Source of the DNA: DSUN01 sp035527715
GTDB lineage: Bacteria > Planctomycetota > PUPC01 > DSUN01
NCBI GenBank assembly: GCA_035527715.1
Contig: DATKZY010000175.1
Location: 28,669 to 92,668, forward strand
Length of the DNA stretch: 64,000 bases
Direction: 5' to 3'
Shown here: piece by piece, positions 25,583 to 34,929 of the stretch
Layout of the letters: each line of letters opens with the position of its first letter
Position numbering within the stretch: the first letter of the stretch is position 1
Made by a program: the position numbers and the translations under genes
Notes under the pieces: model-generated
Databases searched by the model: none
What the model was told of the DNA's origin: nothing
What the model saw: the letters and a program-made list of their open reading frames with translations, nothing else

Positions 25583-25607
25583 CCGCTGGCCATAGGAGAT
25601 CCGTCGG

Positions 25608-27488
25608 ATGAGCCACCGAAGCCTCATTGTGGCGTTCATCGCCTTGGAGTGCTGCTGGGGCCATTCGGTCGCGCTCAGCGAGGGGGAGCGCGCGCAGCCG
25701 GACTGGTCCAAGCCGGCGACGCCACAGATCCGCGCCTGGGCCGTCCCAGGCGAGCTCCGGCTCGATCCCCTCACTGGCTCGGCCATCAATCCGTTCGTGA
25801 AGGATCGCGACTGGCGAAAGGGCAGCGCCGTCTGGGACGCTCGGAACCAAACGGTCCGCATCGCAGGCGCTCGGAACGAGTGGGTGGGCTTCCATCTCAT
25901 CATCGAGGCCAGCGGGGAGGATCTGCGGAACGTGGCGGTCCGGGCCGGCCTCTTGACCCTGGCCAACGCGGACCGAGCGCGGGCCATTCCGGCGCAGAGC
26001 TTCAGCCTGTTTCGCGTGTGGTACACCGAGGTGACCGAGCCGTCGCGGAACTTCGACGAGCCGGGCGGCGAGTCGTTCAACGCCCTGGGCATGCCCTCCT
26101 GCGGGGTGGGCTGGTATGGCGACGCCCTGATCCCCTTCCACGTCCGCGGCTGGGGGGCGCCCTTCGCCGTGCCACGTGGGCGCAACCAGGCTGTTTGGGT
26201 GGATCTGAAAATCCCCAAGGGCACGCCGGCTGGCGAGTACCTCGGGAAGTTCGCCATCGCCGCCGACCGCGCCGCCAAGGTCGAGCTCCCCGTGGGCCTG
26301 ACCGTGTGGGACTTCGACATCCCCGACAAGCCGAGCGTCCGGGCCGAGGCCCCGCTGTATCGAGCCACCATCCCCGGGGCCTGGCGGGTCGGCGAGCGCG
26401 ACGAGCGGGCGCTGAAGATCGAGCGTCAGTTCTTCCTCCAGGCCCGCGCCCACCGCTTCACGCCCTACGTCTACGATACCTGGCCCGACGCCAAGGGCGA
26501 GGGCAAGGATATCCAGGTGGACTGGGCCTTCCACGACCAGCGCTTCGGGCCCTACCTCGACGGCTCGGCCTACGAGGACCGCGTGCCGTTGGAGAGCTAC
26601 CACGTCCCCATTGACACCTACTGGCCGAGCCCACGCGAGTGGGCCGACACGAAGCCGGACATCTACTACGCCCGCATCCGGGCCGTCCTGGAGCAGTTCG
26701 ACAAGCACTTCGCCGAGAAGGGCTGGAACCCGCGCATGCACGTCTTCTTCCAGGGATTGGACGAGCCGAGCCGCGAGGGCCAGTTCGCCAAGATCAAGAA
26801 GCTCGCGGACATGGTGCACGCCGCGAGCACACGGATCAAGATGCGGCACGACTTCTACACTGCCCTGCGCCGCGACCCGGCGGCGTTCATCCGCAGCTTC
26901 GAGGGCTTCATAGACATCTGGAACATCTCCGGCTGCTTCTACGCGGTGGCGCCGCTCCAGGCCCAGCAGGCCAAGGGCAAGGAGTGCTGGTTCTACCAGG
27001 GCTCCGAGCCGTGGATCGGCGGGGAGAACCTCGACAACGTCGCCCTCGGCCTGCGCACCTGGGCGTGGATCGCCTGGAAGTACCGCGTGGACGGCTGGCA
27101 CAACTGGTGCAGCGGGCGCTGGAGCAGCGAGAACATCTTCCTGTACCCCAACAACGGCGGCACCCGCCAGGCCTGGCGGCCCAACTCCAACGGCGTGATG
27201 TTCTACCCCGGCGCCGTCCTTAGCGTCGACGAGCTTTGGCCCTCCATCCGCCTGAAGGCCTACCGCCGCGGCAACACCGATTACGAGTACATGGCCATCC
27301 TCAGGAACGCCGGCGGCGCCGACAAGGCCGACGCCATCGTGAACGGCCTCATCCACTCCGCACTGGGCGAGGCAAAGAGAAGAGTCATCGGCGACTGGGG
27401 CGACTGGAGCCACGATCCCGATGAGTGGGAGGCCGCCAGGGCTAAGCTGGCAGAGGCCATCCTCGGCCTCAAGCACAAAGGCCGATAG
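25608..27488 (+). CDS. DUF4091 / GH123-like secreted glycosidase
   Basis: 626 residues with an N-terminal hydrophobic signal. The C-terminal half has the DUF4091 (GH123 catalytic-like) pattern: MHVFFQGLDEPSREG near residue 380 with the Asp-Glu pair, WNISGCFYAV, and TWAWIAWKYRVDGWHNWCSG near residue 483. The N-terminal half is a beta-sandwich (NEWVGFHLIIEASGEDL). GH123 enzymes act on N-acetylgalactosaminides by substrate assistance; that activity is inferred here. It starts 26 bases after the esterase, with AGGAGA upstream. Confidence 0.78.
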   Translation: MSHRSLIVAFIALECCWGHSVALSEGERAQPDWSKPATPQIRAWAVPGELRLDPLTGSAINPFVKDRDWRKGSAVWDARNQTVRIAGARNEWVGFHLIIEASGEDLRNVAVRAGLLTLANADRARAIPAQSFSLFRVWYTEVTEPSRNFDEPGGESFNALGMPSCGVGWYGDALIPFHVRGWGAPFAVPRGRNQAVWVDLKIPKGTPAGEYLGKFAIAADRAAKVELPVGLTVWDFDIPDKPSVRAEAPLYRATIPGAWRVGERDERALKIERQFFLQARAHRFTPYVYDTWPDAKGEGKDIQVDWAFHDQRFGPYLDGSAYEDRVPLESYHVPIDTYWPSPREWADTKPDIYYARIRAVLEQFDKHFAEKGWNPRMHVFFQGLDEPSREGQFAKIKKLADMVHAASTRIKMRHDFYTALRRDPAAFIRSFEGFIDIWNISGCFYAVAPLQAQQAKGKECWFYQGSEPWIGGENLDNVALGLRTWAWIAWKYRVDGWHNWCSGRWSSENIFLYPNNGGTRQAWRPNSNGVMFYPGAVLSVDELWPSIRLKAYRRGNTDYEYMAILRNAGGADKADAIVNGLIHSALGEAKRRVIGDWGDWSHDPDEWEAARAKLAEAILGLKHKGR

Positions 27489-27798
27489 CTCGTGAGCCCC
27501 GCCCAAGCACGCCTCACGGCCGTACACCTATGGCGGGCCGATGCGCTGAGTTGAGGCCGGCAGGCACCATCATCGGCATCCTGTGGCGCGGCGCCGAGGG
27601 ACGCCGGCAGCGCCTGACGAGGAAGGAGGGACTCGCCAGAGGGTGTGCACGCTTCGCTTGCCACGCGGTACCGTGACCCCTTCGCTCTTGGGTGAGGCGA
27701 TGCTCCTATCCAGAGGGCACCGGGCGCTCGCGCGAATGCTCTGCGTTCAGAGCTCCACCCCGGCCGGGTCGGGTGCCTCACCCGTGCACCAGGGGGGG
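27489..27798. other. Non-coding stretch before the tandem repeat
   Basis: No gene or regulatory motif is supported here. Base composition resembles the neighbours, and short frames lack start-site and codon-bias support. Confidence 0.5.
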
Positions 27799-28081
27799 TG
27801 AGCGCCTAGCGGGGGGCGGCGGAGCAAGTGCCGTGATGGCCGTAAGAGCCCAATCTGCCAAAGGTTACAGCCAGTGGCGAGTCCCACGCAGCCAGCTAGT
27901 TGCGCTAGGCGCTCACGTGTGCGCAATGGGAGGTGAGCGCCTAGCGGGGGGCGGCGGAGCAAGTGCCGTGATGGCCGTAAGAGCCCAATCTGCCGAAGGT
28001 TACAGCCAGTGGCGAGTCCCACGCAGCCAGCTAGTTGCGCTAGGCGCTCACGTGTGCGCAATGGGAGGTGAGCGCCTAGCG
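27799..28081. repeat. 135-bp tandem repeat with 13-bp inverted ends
   Basis: Two full units (starting 27799 and 27934) plus the first 13 bases of a third (28069). Period 135; the units differ at one seen base (CTGCCAAAGG versus CTGCCGAAGG). Each unit has TGAGCGCCTAGCG at its left and the exact complement CGCTAGGCGCTCA at base 105, then an 18-base spacer CGTGTGCGCAATGGGAGG. The junctions can therefore fold into 13-bp hairpins. The rest up to 28255 holds no supported gene. Confidence 0.8.
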
Positions 28082-28255
28082 CGGGCGCCTGGGGGGGCCG
28101 CTCCGGGCGATCGCTTCAGGCGGATGAGCCCTATCTTGCGACTACCGCCGGCGAGGCCCCAAAGCCACGTTGTATTCAACACAACCACGCCTTGACACTC
28201 ACCGCCCCGAGCTACGGACACTGCCGCTGGTCCTGAGGCACATCTCCCCTCTCCT

Positions 28256-28405
28256 TCAACGCCTCGGAAACACCTGCTGGCGGGCGACGAAGTGGATGTC
28301 GCGGCGGATAGCGTCTTCGAGGAGCGAGAGGATTCGCCGCCTGGGGTGCTCCCTCGGCATCGCCTCCAGCGCGGCAGCGAAGTCCTTGACGAGTTCGAAG
28401 ATCAT
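28256..28405 (-). pseudogene. Truncated copy of the propeller-gene N-terminus
   Basis: 49 residues beginning MIFELVKDFAAALEAMP and containing RRRILSLLEDAIRRDIHFVA. They match the first 41 residues of the protein starting at 32425 at most positions, then stop after VARQQVFPRR. It begins with an ATGA overlap on the preceding remnant, exactly as in the intact pair, and has GGAGGG upstream. Confidence 0.75.
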
Positions 28406-28533
28406 CTCATGCCCTCCGGCCGATGTCTGCGAGGTCGCGGGAAGACAAAGCGCGCCAAGCAGTCGCGCGCAGCCCGTATGTCGCGGAAGGGCGAGGAGGT
28501 GAAGACGCGGACCGTTCGCCAACCGTGAGCCAT
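28402..28533 (-). pseudogene. Collapsed DUF4062 (STAND NTPase) gene
   Basis: 43 residues. WRTVRVFTSSPFRDIRAARD is the DUF4062 N-terminal signature (compare FRVFVSSTFRDLIAERN in the protein at 34863). CLARFVFPRPRRHRPEG follows, then a stop. The middle and end of the gene, including the whole NACHT domain, are missing. A promoter (28569-28597) and a GAGGG site remain, so it may still be expressed as a small peptide. Confidence 0.65.
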
Positions 28534-28568
28534 GGCACCCTCAAGCTCTGGGTCTACTGGCGGGATGA

Positions 28569-28597
28569 AGGATAGCACCCAGGCCGGGCCACGTCAA
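28569..28597 (-). promoter_or_regulatory. Promoter ahead of the collapsed STAND copy
   Basis: Minus strand TTGACG (28592-28597), 17-base spacer, TATCCT (28569-28574) with an upstream TG (TGCTATCCT, extended -10). A similar TGCTATCCTCCATCC lies at about 28647-28662. The 28598-28930 stretch holds no supported gene. Confidence 0.5.
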
Positions 28598-28930
28598 CTG
28601 CCCTGCACCCCGCGGGCCCTCCGACGCCCAAAGCTCGTTTGCCGTGAGGATGGAGGATAGCACTCGGAACGGGCTACTTCATCACCGCAGTGCGCGCGCC
28701 GAGGCCGACTACAGCCTTTGGTGGGATGGCGGCAACACGACAAGCAGCCCTACGCTTGGCCTCGATGGCCAGCCGGGGATTCGTCGCCCTCTTGGAGGCG
28801 CTCGACAGCCGCGGCCACCGCCTCACAAGCCCGCCTCACAGATGCCCGCGCCGGAGCTGCACACCAATTGAGTACGATGTCCCGAGACTGGCCTTGATGA
28901 GATCCAGTCACAACAGCATTCGCATGAATC

Positions 28931-29131
28931 TCAGTGCTGAGCAAAGAAGAACCAGGCGGCAACTGCTCCCACCAGAAGCACGAAAACACAGACCACCCAC
29001 GCAACCACGTTGCTCTTGCGGTTACAGATGCAAAGGCAGTTGGGGCACTGCACGAGCTTGAGTTCCCCGTGAAGACCAGTGTACTCCGAGAACACCAATC
29101 CACATTGCGGGCATTTGAACTTCTCTTTCAT
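28931..29131 (-). CDS. Small zinc-ribbon membrane protein
   Basis: 66 residues. A zinc-ribbon with two CxxC pairs (CPQC and CPNC) is followed by one transmembrane helix (VVAWVVCVFVLLVGAVAAWF) and a short tail. The function is unknown. GGAG lies 8 bases before the ATG. It sits 58 bases after the TPR gene and may belong to the STAND operon. Confidence 0.6.
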   Translation of the reverse strand: MKEKFKCPQCGLVFSEYTGLHGELKLVQCPNCLCICNRKSNVVAWVVCVFVLLVGAVAAWFFFAQH

Positions 29132-29189
29132 CACTTCATCTCCGTTGGGTTGGTCGAGCGAGCCCCGGTTCTCGGGACCTCGTTCACGT

Positions 29190-30260
29190 TCAAGAAAGAC
29201 CGTTTGAGATTGCGCGTCGACAAGTGGCCATGTTGGGCTCCAGGCCGCCGCTCCTGAATCCCAATGACTTGGCTCTTTCATAGGCATGAAGCGCCTCACG
29301 GAAGCGCCTCGATTGTGCCAGGCAGATGCCCAACAGATACCACACGTCAGCGTATTCCGGCTCGATATTCAGAGCCTCGCGACACAGAACTGCGGCTTCG
29401 CCGTAGCGTTTCTGTTTCGACAGAATCAAGGCTTTGTTCCTGAGAACATCCGGCATGAGGGTGGGATCAGAACGGCCCGCCCTGTCCAACAATTCGATTG
29501 CCTTCTCGAATTGTCCATGCCCGGCCAGTTCAATGCCCTGCTCCAAGAGCAAGGCGGCCTGCCTATCGGGCTCGTGCTCCCAACGCTCAAGCGGGCGCTT
29601 CCTGATACGCAGGAACTTCTGGAGCTTCATCAGGTCCGAGAGTCTCGGGTCTATCCTCTCCAATGCATTGGCGACGTTAGCGCGCATCTCACAATTCCAC
29701 CCCAGCAAGGTCACTCTCTGACCTGAAGGTTTGACATCCATCGGCAGATGGCCCTGTTTGATTATGAACTGGAACTGATCTTGCGGTACAGGTCGCTCCG
29801 TCAGCGGCGTACCCAACCCAAACAACGTGGCTCGGGCTAGCCAGAGCCATGGTTGCATGCACAGGGCGTAGGCCAGTAGCGCTGCCGCACCCTCCGCCTT
29901 GTCGGGGAAGACGTAATTGGCGTTCTCTAGCGCCATCATCAAGTCCCCCTGCACGTGGATCGGCAGATGCGCGGTGCTCAATGCCCTTGCGATATGGTAT
30001 CTGACGAGCCATGCCGACAGAACAGGCGGGTAGGACAGAAGTACCTCGACGACGCCCTTGAGCTGCTCTGGGGTGCGGGTGTTGGCCTTGCCCCTGTCCG
30101 TCATAGGCTGACCCGTCATGCTCAAGTTCCCTTTCCTGAACGCCTCCACGAGGAGTTGGTCTGCCGGCAAGGCCATCCTCTGACACTCAAACTCCGCATC
30201 GCGGATGAGCCGCGCCTTGATCTCGGAATACGCTATGGCATTCCTGATGAACCTGAACAT
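29190..30260 (-). CDS. TPR protein of the STAND operon
   Basis: 356 residues. The N-terminal part (FRFIRNAIAYSEIKARLIRD onwards) is helical and unrecognised. The C-terminal part, about residues 236-345, contains tetratricopeptide repeats (GIELAGHGQFEKAIELLDRA, NKALILSKQKRYGEAAVL, LLGICLAQSRRFREALHAYE). The start lies 28 bases inside the end of the propeller gene, indicating coupled translation. The role could be scaffold or partner of the NTPase; that is inference. Confidence 0.7.
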   Translation of the reverse strand: MFRFIRNAIAYSEIKARLIRDAEFECQRMALPADQLLVEAFRKGNLSMTGQPMTDRGKANTRTPEQLKGVVEVLLSYPPVLSAWLVRYHIARALSTAHLPIHVQGDLMMALENANYVFPDKAEGAAALLAYALCMQPWLWLARATLFGLGTPLTERPVPQDQFQFIIKQGHLPMDVKPSGQRVTLLGWNCEMRANVANALERIDPRLSDLMKLQKFLRIRKRPLERWEHEPDRQAALLLEQGIELAGHGQFEKAIELLDRAGRSDPTLMPDVLRNKALILSKQKRYGEAAVLCREALNIEPEYADVWYLLGICLAQSRRFREALHAYERAKSLGFRSGGLEPNMATCRRAISNGLS

Positions 30261-32425
30261 AGGTGTACCCTTTCCTTCTGTGCGCTGGCTGTACGAAGGC
30301 CAACAGTACTGAACATCGAGACGGTTCCCTGTTGATCGCAGGTAGTCACCAGATCGCCTGTTGGACGAATGGAAGCGAAGGCCAACGCGTTCGCTACCGG
30401 TAGTACCCATTGGTCGTCGAGTCCCTGGGCAGTCGTGTCCATGATGTGGCACTCCGATAGAGTGGGGATGTAGACCACAACCTGTTTGCAGCCTGAGCGG
30501 AGGCACATCAGTTTGGCGGGTTCGGAGAAACACCTCTCGGCAGTCTGCTCGAGCGTCACCAAGTTCCAGAGAGTGACCACACAGCCGCCGGCCGTTACAC
30601 GCGAGGTAATGAACGCGTCGTCCTCAGAAACGAGAAGGTCAATGCCTTGGACAGCCAGTTCGCTGCCGAATGGCCCCGCGATCCTGTGCCCGCTGGCCGC
30701 ATGCGGACTGAACCAGATGGCGATAACATCACGAGGCCATAGCTTGTTGAAACGGCAGCCGTGACCCAGCACTAGAACTGTGCCGTCATCTGAGAGCCGG
30801 ACCGCACAAGCAACCATGGGCACGGAGAGCGTTGTGTGCCTTCCTGTGTCGACAAACACCCACTCAAGTCGCTCCCTGGCAAACACACAGACGATCCGAC
30901 CGTTGGGCGAAACGGAAACGACCGATCCTGCCTCCATGCGAGCGCTGAACCTGCCGCGTGCATCCACCCCGTCGACTGTATCTCTGAGCCACCACTGACC
31001 GTCGTGGGTAACTAGAAGATGGAATCGGCATGAGGACACGGCGGATGCCGCAATGGGTTTGCCCAAGGATACGGGACGGCGCGACGCGTGTTGCTGCCAA
31101 TTCGGCTCGGCGATGTCGAATGAGCGCATGTGCCCTGCATGCTGGGTAACCGTTACCGAATGGCCGGCGTGAGTGTAGTCAACAGCCTGGACTTGGGGTG
31201 ACTCAAGCCCACCAACATCGAGAGCGCCTGGTAAGTCCACTAGATGGCACTGCTGGTCTCCTGAGGCCGCGACCATGAGTAGTGACCCTCCGGCAGCCGA
31301 GGCAAGCCGGACCGTTCCCCGGCCACATCCGAGGATCTTGGCCGGCGTGGTTCGCCTAGACAGAGAGACATGGAACACATTACCGCCGAAGTCGGCCACC
31401 GCGACGGCCGAATCGTCGAGGAACGTGCCCACAATGAGCGGAGTATCAGGAGGCGAGTCCAGCACGGAAGTCGCCCTGACCCGCCTGCTGTGAATCCCGG
31501 TCGGCCATATCCGACAGCTTCCGTCCTTGCCGACACTCATGACCGACTCGCCCGAGGGTGACAAGCTGATATCGGACACGCCACCAGCATGGCAGCGGAT
31601 ATCCTTCAGATGGGCACCAGACACCGTGGACCAGATCGTGCAAACGCCATCGCCACCGGCAGCGATGACGCTCGCATCATCACGTGAGAAGATGACCTTA
31701 CGCATGAGCCTGCCAGGAGTTGCATACCTCCAAAGCAACTCACCGCTCTGCAAGTCGAATACGCCCACCCACCCTGCGCGGCTGGACACGCCGCAGGCTG
31801 CAAGCTTCTTGCCATCCTTTGCGAACACGACGGAGAGCAGTTCGCCGTCCGGGACACGGAACGTACGCTCTCGGGATCCATAGGTGTCTAGAACAAGGCA
31901 TATTGTGCCGGCCTCTTGCGACCACTGGGCGCATCCCAGAAGGGACCCGTCCGCTGACAGCGCGACGGTGGAGTAACGGAACCCGACATCCGCGGGGAGT
32001 CTCAAGATCTCGCTGTCGGAATCCCTGTTGATCAGCCGCACTCGCTCTCCCGAACAGAGGGCGATTCGCCGACCATCGGCACTGGTTGAGGCCGCAACCG
32101 GCTCGCCCTCGAAGGGAATCGTATGATGATACACCCCTGATGACCGCGTTGCTCTCTCTAACCGAAGCCACCGGAATCCCGGTGTCTGACATTGCTTCTC
32201 GTCCCGCCACCGCCGAACAGAAGTACCCAGTTCCGCCGCTTCGGGGCAGTCGTACCACCAGCACGAATTCCACGTGCACTGGAAGAGGGTGGTGGGGTGG
32301 CGGGCGATGAAGTGAATGTCGCGGCGGATGGCTTCTTTGAGGAGCGAGAGGATGTGGTGCCGGGGATGGGACGCTGGCATTGCGGCAAGGGCGTCGTGGA
32401 AGTCCTTGACGAGGTCGAAGATCAT
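30233..32425 (-). CDS. WD40-like beta-propeller partner of the NACHT protein
   Basis: 730 residues. Residues 1-75 are a helical segment (MIFDLVKDFHDALAAMP, ILSLLKEAIRRDIHFIARHP, TLFQCTWNSCWWYDCPEA) of the kind that links NACHT to WD40 in single-chain DUF4062-NACHT-WD40 proteins. Residues about 95-720 carry WD40-like blades: VALSADGSLLGCAQWS, VVFAKDGKKLAACGVS, ISLSPSGESVMSVGKDGSCR. There is no signal peptide. It would act as the sensor half of a STAND NTPase. The ATG overlaps the NACHT stop by 4 bases. Confidence 0.78.
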   Translation of the reverse strand: MIFDLVKDFHDALAAMPASHPRHHILSLLKEAIRRDIHFIARHPTTLFQCTWNSCWWYDCPEAAELGTSVRRWRDEKQCQTPGFRWLRLERATRSSGVYHHTIPFEGEPVAASTSADGRRIALCSGERVRLINRDSDSEILRLPADVGFRYSTVALSADGSLLGCAQWSQEAGTICLVLDTYGSRERTFRVPDGELLSVVFAKDGKKLAACGVSSRAGWVGVFDLQSGELLWRYATPGRLMRKVIFSRDDASVIAAGGDGVCTIWSTVSGAHLKDIRCHAGGVSDISLSPSGESVMSVGKDGSCRIWPTGIHSRRVRATSVLDSPPDTPLIVGTFLDDSAVAVADFGGNVFHVSLSRRTTPAKILGCGRGTVRLASAAGGSLLMVAASGDQQCHLVDLPGALDVGGLESPQVQAVDYTHAGHSVTVTQHAGHMRSFDIAEPNWQQHASRRPVSLGKPIAASAVSSCRFHLLVTHDGQWWLRDTVDGVDARGRFSARMEAGSVVSVSPNGRIVCVFARERLEWVFVDTGRHTTLSVPMVACAVRLSDDGTVLVLGHGCRFNKLWPRDVIAIWFSPHAASGHRIAGPFGSELAVQGIDLLVSEDDAFITSRVTAGGCVVTLWNLVTLEQTAERCFSEPAKLMCLRSGCKQVVVYIPTLSECHIMDTTAQGLDDQWVLPVANALAFASIRPTGDLVTTCDQQGTVSMFSTVGLRTASAQKERVHLCSGSSGMP

Positions 32426-34863
32426 GGCTTGGCCTCCCCTGCCGCTGCGGCGGGCTCGGTGGCGGGCTGCTCGCGGAAGTTGGGATCGGCCTCGGCCTTT
32501 GCCTCGAGGAATTGCCAGTCGGTGAGGAGGTCGGCGACGGCGTCCCAGTAGGGGCTCTTGGGGTCGTTCTTGCCGCCGAGCTTGGCGGCCTCGAGGCGAT
32601 GGTAGGGCAGCTCGACGACTTTGCGGACGTTTGCCGGCCGCGGAGTGGGGGGCAACCGCTTGGCTCGGGCACGCTGGGCTTCGAGCGACTCGGCCCAGTA
32701 GTCCAGTTTGTGAAAGTAGTCGCCTAGGCGGACGTGGACGGCAAGCCGCGCGTCCTCCGTGGCGAGGTAGCGGAGGTTGACGGCCTCGGCAACCTGGCGA
32801 TGGTAGAAGTTCATCACGACCGTGCCGTCGGCACGCCGCTCGGTCATGTAGGGCTTGAGGTCGGCACGCAGGCGCGACCAGATGACGACGGGCAGGCGGT
32901 CAACCTTAGGGGATTCGGGGTTGCGGCTGAGGAAATCCTCCATCACGGCTCCCTCGGCGGACAAGATGTCGAGTAGCTCATCCTCCGTGAGCCCGTTCTT
33001 CGCGGCGGCGATGCTGCCGAGGGCGCGCTCGACGAGGAGCCGTCCGTGGCGGCGCGGCTGTTCGAGGCCGCGGAGCATGTCCGCCAGGATGCCCTCGACG
33101 CTGTCGCCGAGGCCGGGGATGGCGTCGGCGCCGCACGGCAACCCGTCCCAGGAGCGCCAGCGCCGTGCCTCCTCGAAGGCGACCTTGAGATAGAGCGGGC
33201 GGCCGTTGGAGGCGAACTTGTCGAGGACGTCTCTCCGCTGGTCGTCCTGGAGTGTGCGGCGGGCATCGTCGAGCCAGGTCTCCAGCAGCGTTCCGCCGTC
33301 TTGGGCGCTCAGCGCGCCGACCTCCACGAGGCGGTCTGGCCAGATGCGTCGGGCGATGTCGCAGCACTCGCCGGCGGCGCCCTCGGCGTCGAGCGCGGAG
33401 ACGACGAGCTTGACGCCGGGCGCCAGCTCGCGCGGCAGCCAGTAGAGCATCCGCGCGTTGTCGGTGGGATTGAGTTGGTCAAGGGCGTCGAGGAAGACAA
33501 CGGCGCGGGCGGGAGGCGCCGCCTGCGCGTCGGCCTTCTCCGAGCCGGCGAGGCGTTCGCGGAATGCCTTGACCAGCTCGTTCATGTCAGAGGGCGGCGA
33601 CGGGATGCCGAGCTGCTCGCAGAGGCTGCGCAGGAGGGAGCGAAGGTCGGCCGAGCCAGGCGTTGCGCCGATGAAGCGGGCGACCACCTGCTCAGGCTTG
33701 GTGAGGGTGAGCCAGGCGTGCGCCATCAGCGCCGTCTTGCCGCTGCCCGAGACGCCGTGGATGACGAGGGGGCGGTTGTCCTGGCTATCGCCGAGGTAGG
33801 CATTGATCCGCGCGAGCACATCGAGCCGGCCGATGAAGTGGCGGCTGCGGTCCTGGGCGAACTCCAGGTGGGCTTCCTTTTCCCGCTCCAGTTCCGGCCT
33901 CTGCTGGAACGCTTTCAGCTCTGCGTCAATGATGCCTTCCAGGTCCTGGACGACGCGCTCGCACAGGGCATCGAGGTCGGACTCTGGGTGGTCGCCTTGC
34001 CACTTCGCCTCGTAACGGCAGATGTGCTCGGGGGGCAGGCGATGCTCCAACTGCCCCTTGAGGGCGGCCAGGCACTCCCTGTCGGCGCCCGTGTCAACAA
34101 AGCCGGCAGCCGAGCCGTCGGCCGGGGCGTCCTTGATCTCGCGGAAGTAGGCGAAGACGTGCTTCTCCGCGTCGAGGCCGGGATGCAGGGCACCGTGATC
34201 GATCTCCTGATGCGTCGCCGAGCGCTCGTAGCGCTGACGGCGGGGGTCGTCTGCCGCCCAGCCGAGCTGGCCTATGGCGGAGACGAGGAGCGCGTGCATG
34301 TCGGCCTCGCGCCTGTGCCAATCCTCCGCCTCGTCGCGGCAGATGCGCCGCTTGTCGGCGTCTGAGACGTTCTTCGGGAAGTCGACCGTTCGCGGCTGGA
34401 GGACATACTCCGCGGGGACCGCGTTCAGGTCCTTGCGATACCACCCGAGGCGGTTGGCGGCCGCGCCGTCGCGCCACGGGGGCACGTCCTGGCCTGTCAC
34501 GAGCAGTGGCCCCTGGGGTTCCGGCACGCGGGCGAGGATCGCCTCGAACTCATCGGCGGGGATTTGCTCGGGGAGCGGTCGCCAGCCGTAGCGCTCGCCC
34601 AGAAGGACGATGAAGTTGGGCTTCGGCGACACCTGCTGGCATCGGGCGAGTTCCTCGAAGCAGATGCGCATCGTCTGCTGGTCGAGGGCCGCTTCCTGGC
34701 TCACGCCCCAGCGCAGGTCAATCGCCTGGAAGCGTGCACCGCGCTTCTGGCAGTAGTCTCGCAGCCTCGGGAACGCCTTCTCCTGAAGTGCGTTCCGTTC
34801 CGCGATCAGGTCCCTGAACGTCGAGCTGACGAACACTCGGAAGATTAGATCTCGTCGTGTCAT
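32422..34863 (-). CDS. DUF4062-NACHT STAND NTPase
   Basis: 813 residues. DUF4062 occupies about 6-100 (FRVFVSSTFRDLIAERNALQ at the start, FIVLLGERYGWRPLP near 84). A NACHT/AAA module follows, with Walker A GVSGSGKT (370-377) and Walker B VVFLDALDQL (455-464), then winged-helix and helical parts. The family (as in TEP1 and NPHP3) couples signal detection to oligomerisation; bacterial STAND proteins commonly serve in phage defence. The usual WD40 sensor is absent here and lies in the next gene, which is translationally coupled. AAGGGGA precedes the ATG at 34863. Confidence 0.85.
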   Translation of the reverse strand: MTRRDLIFRVFVSSTFRDLIAERNALQEKAFPRLRDYCQKRGARFQAIDLRWGVSQEAALDQQTMRICFEELARCQQVSPKPNFIVLLGERYGWRPLPEQIPADEFEAILARVPEPQGPLLVTGQDVPPWRDGAAANRLGWYRKDLNAVPAEYVLQPRTVDFPKNVSDADKRRICRDEAEDWHRREADMHALLVSAIGQLGWAADDPRRQRYERSATHQEIDHGALHPGLDAEKHVFAYFREIKDAPADGSAAGFVDTGADRECLAALKGQLEHRLPPEHICRYEAKWQGDHPESDLDALCERVVQDLEGIIDAELKAFQQRPELEREKEAHLEFAQDRSRHFIGRLDVLARINAYLGDSQDNRPLVIHGVSGSGKTALMAHAWLTLTKPEQVVARFIGATPGSADLRSLLRSLCEQLGIPSPPSDMNELVKAFRERLAGSEKADAQAAPPARAVVFLDALDQLNPTDNARMLYWLPRELAPGVKLVVSALDAEGAAGECCDIARRIWPDRLVEVGALSAQDGGTLLETWLDDARRTLQDDQRRDVLDKFASNGRPLYLKVAFEEARRWRSWDGLPCGADAIPGLGDSVEGILADMLRGLEQPRRHGRLLVERALGSIAAAKNGLTEDELLDILSAEGAVMEDFLSRNPESPKVDRLPVVIWSRLRADLKPYMTERRADGTVVMNFYHRQVAEAVNLRYLATEDARLAVHVRLGDYFHKLDYWAESLEAQRARAKRLPPTPRPANVRKVVELPYHRLEAAKLGGKNDPKSPYWDAVADLLTDWQFLEAKAEADPNFREQPATEPAAAAGEAKP

Positions 34864-34929
34864 GAGGCATCCCCTTCAGTTGTCAATCGGCGGCCTGACC
34901 ACGGGGATATCAGTGAAAGAGGATACAGA

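Noticed and set aside
27799..28081. Tandem repeat as a CRISPR array or integron attC sites
   Set aside because: The period of 135 bp is a single repeated unit with no variable spacers. GCCTAGC/GCTAGGC lacks the AAC/GTT core that integrases need.
28690..29061. 123-codon plus-strand frame
   Set aside because: It overlaps the zinc-ribbon membrane gene in antisense and has no ribosome-binding site or family motif.
34880..34886. TTGACA on the minus strand just before the NACHT start as a -35 box
   Set aside because: It is only about 20 bases from the ATG and has no -10 box after it.
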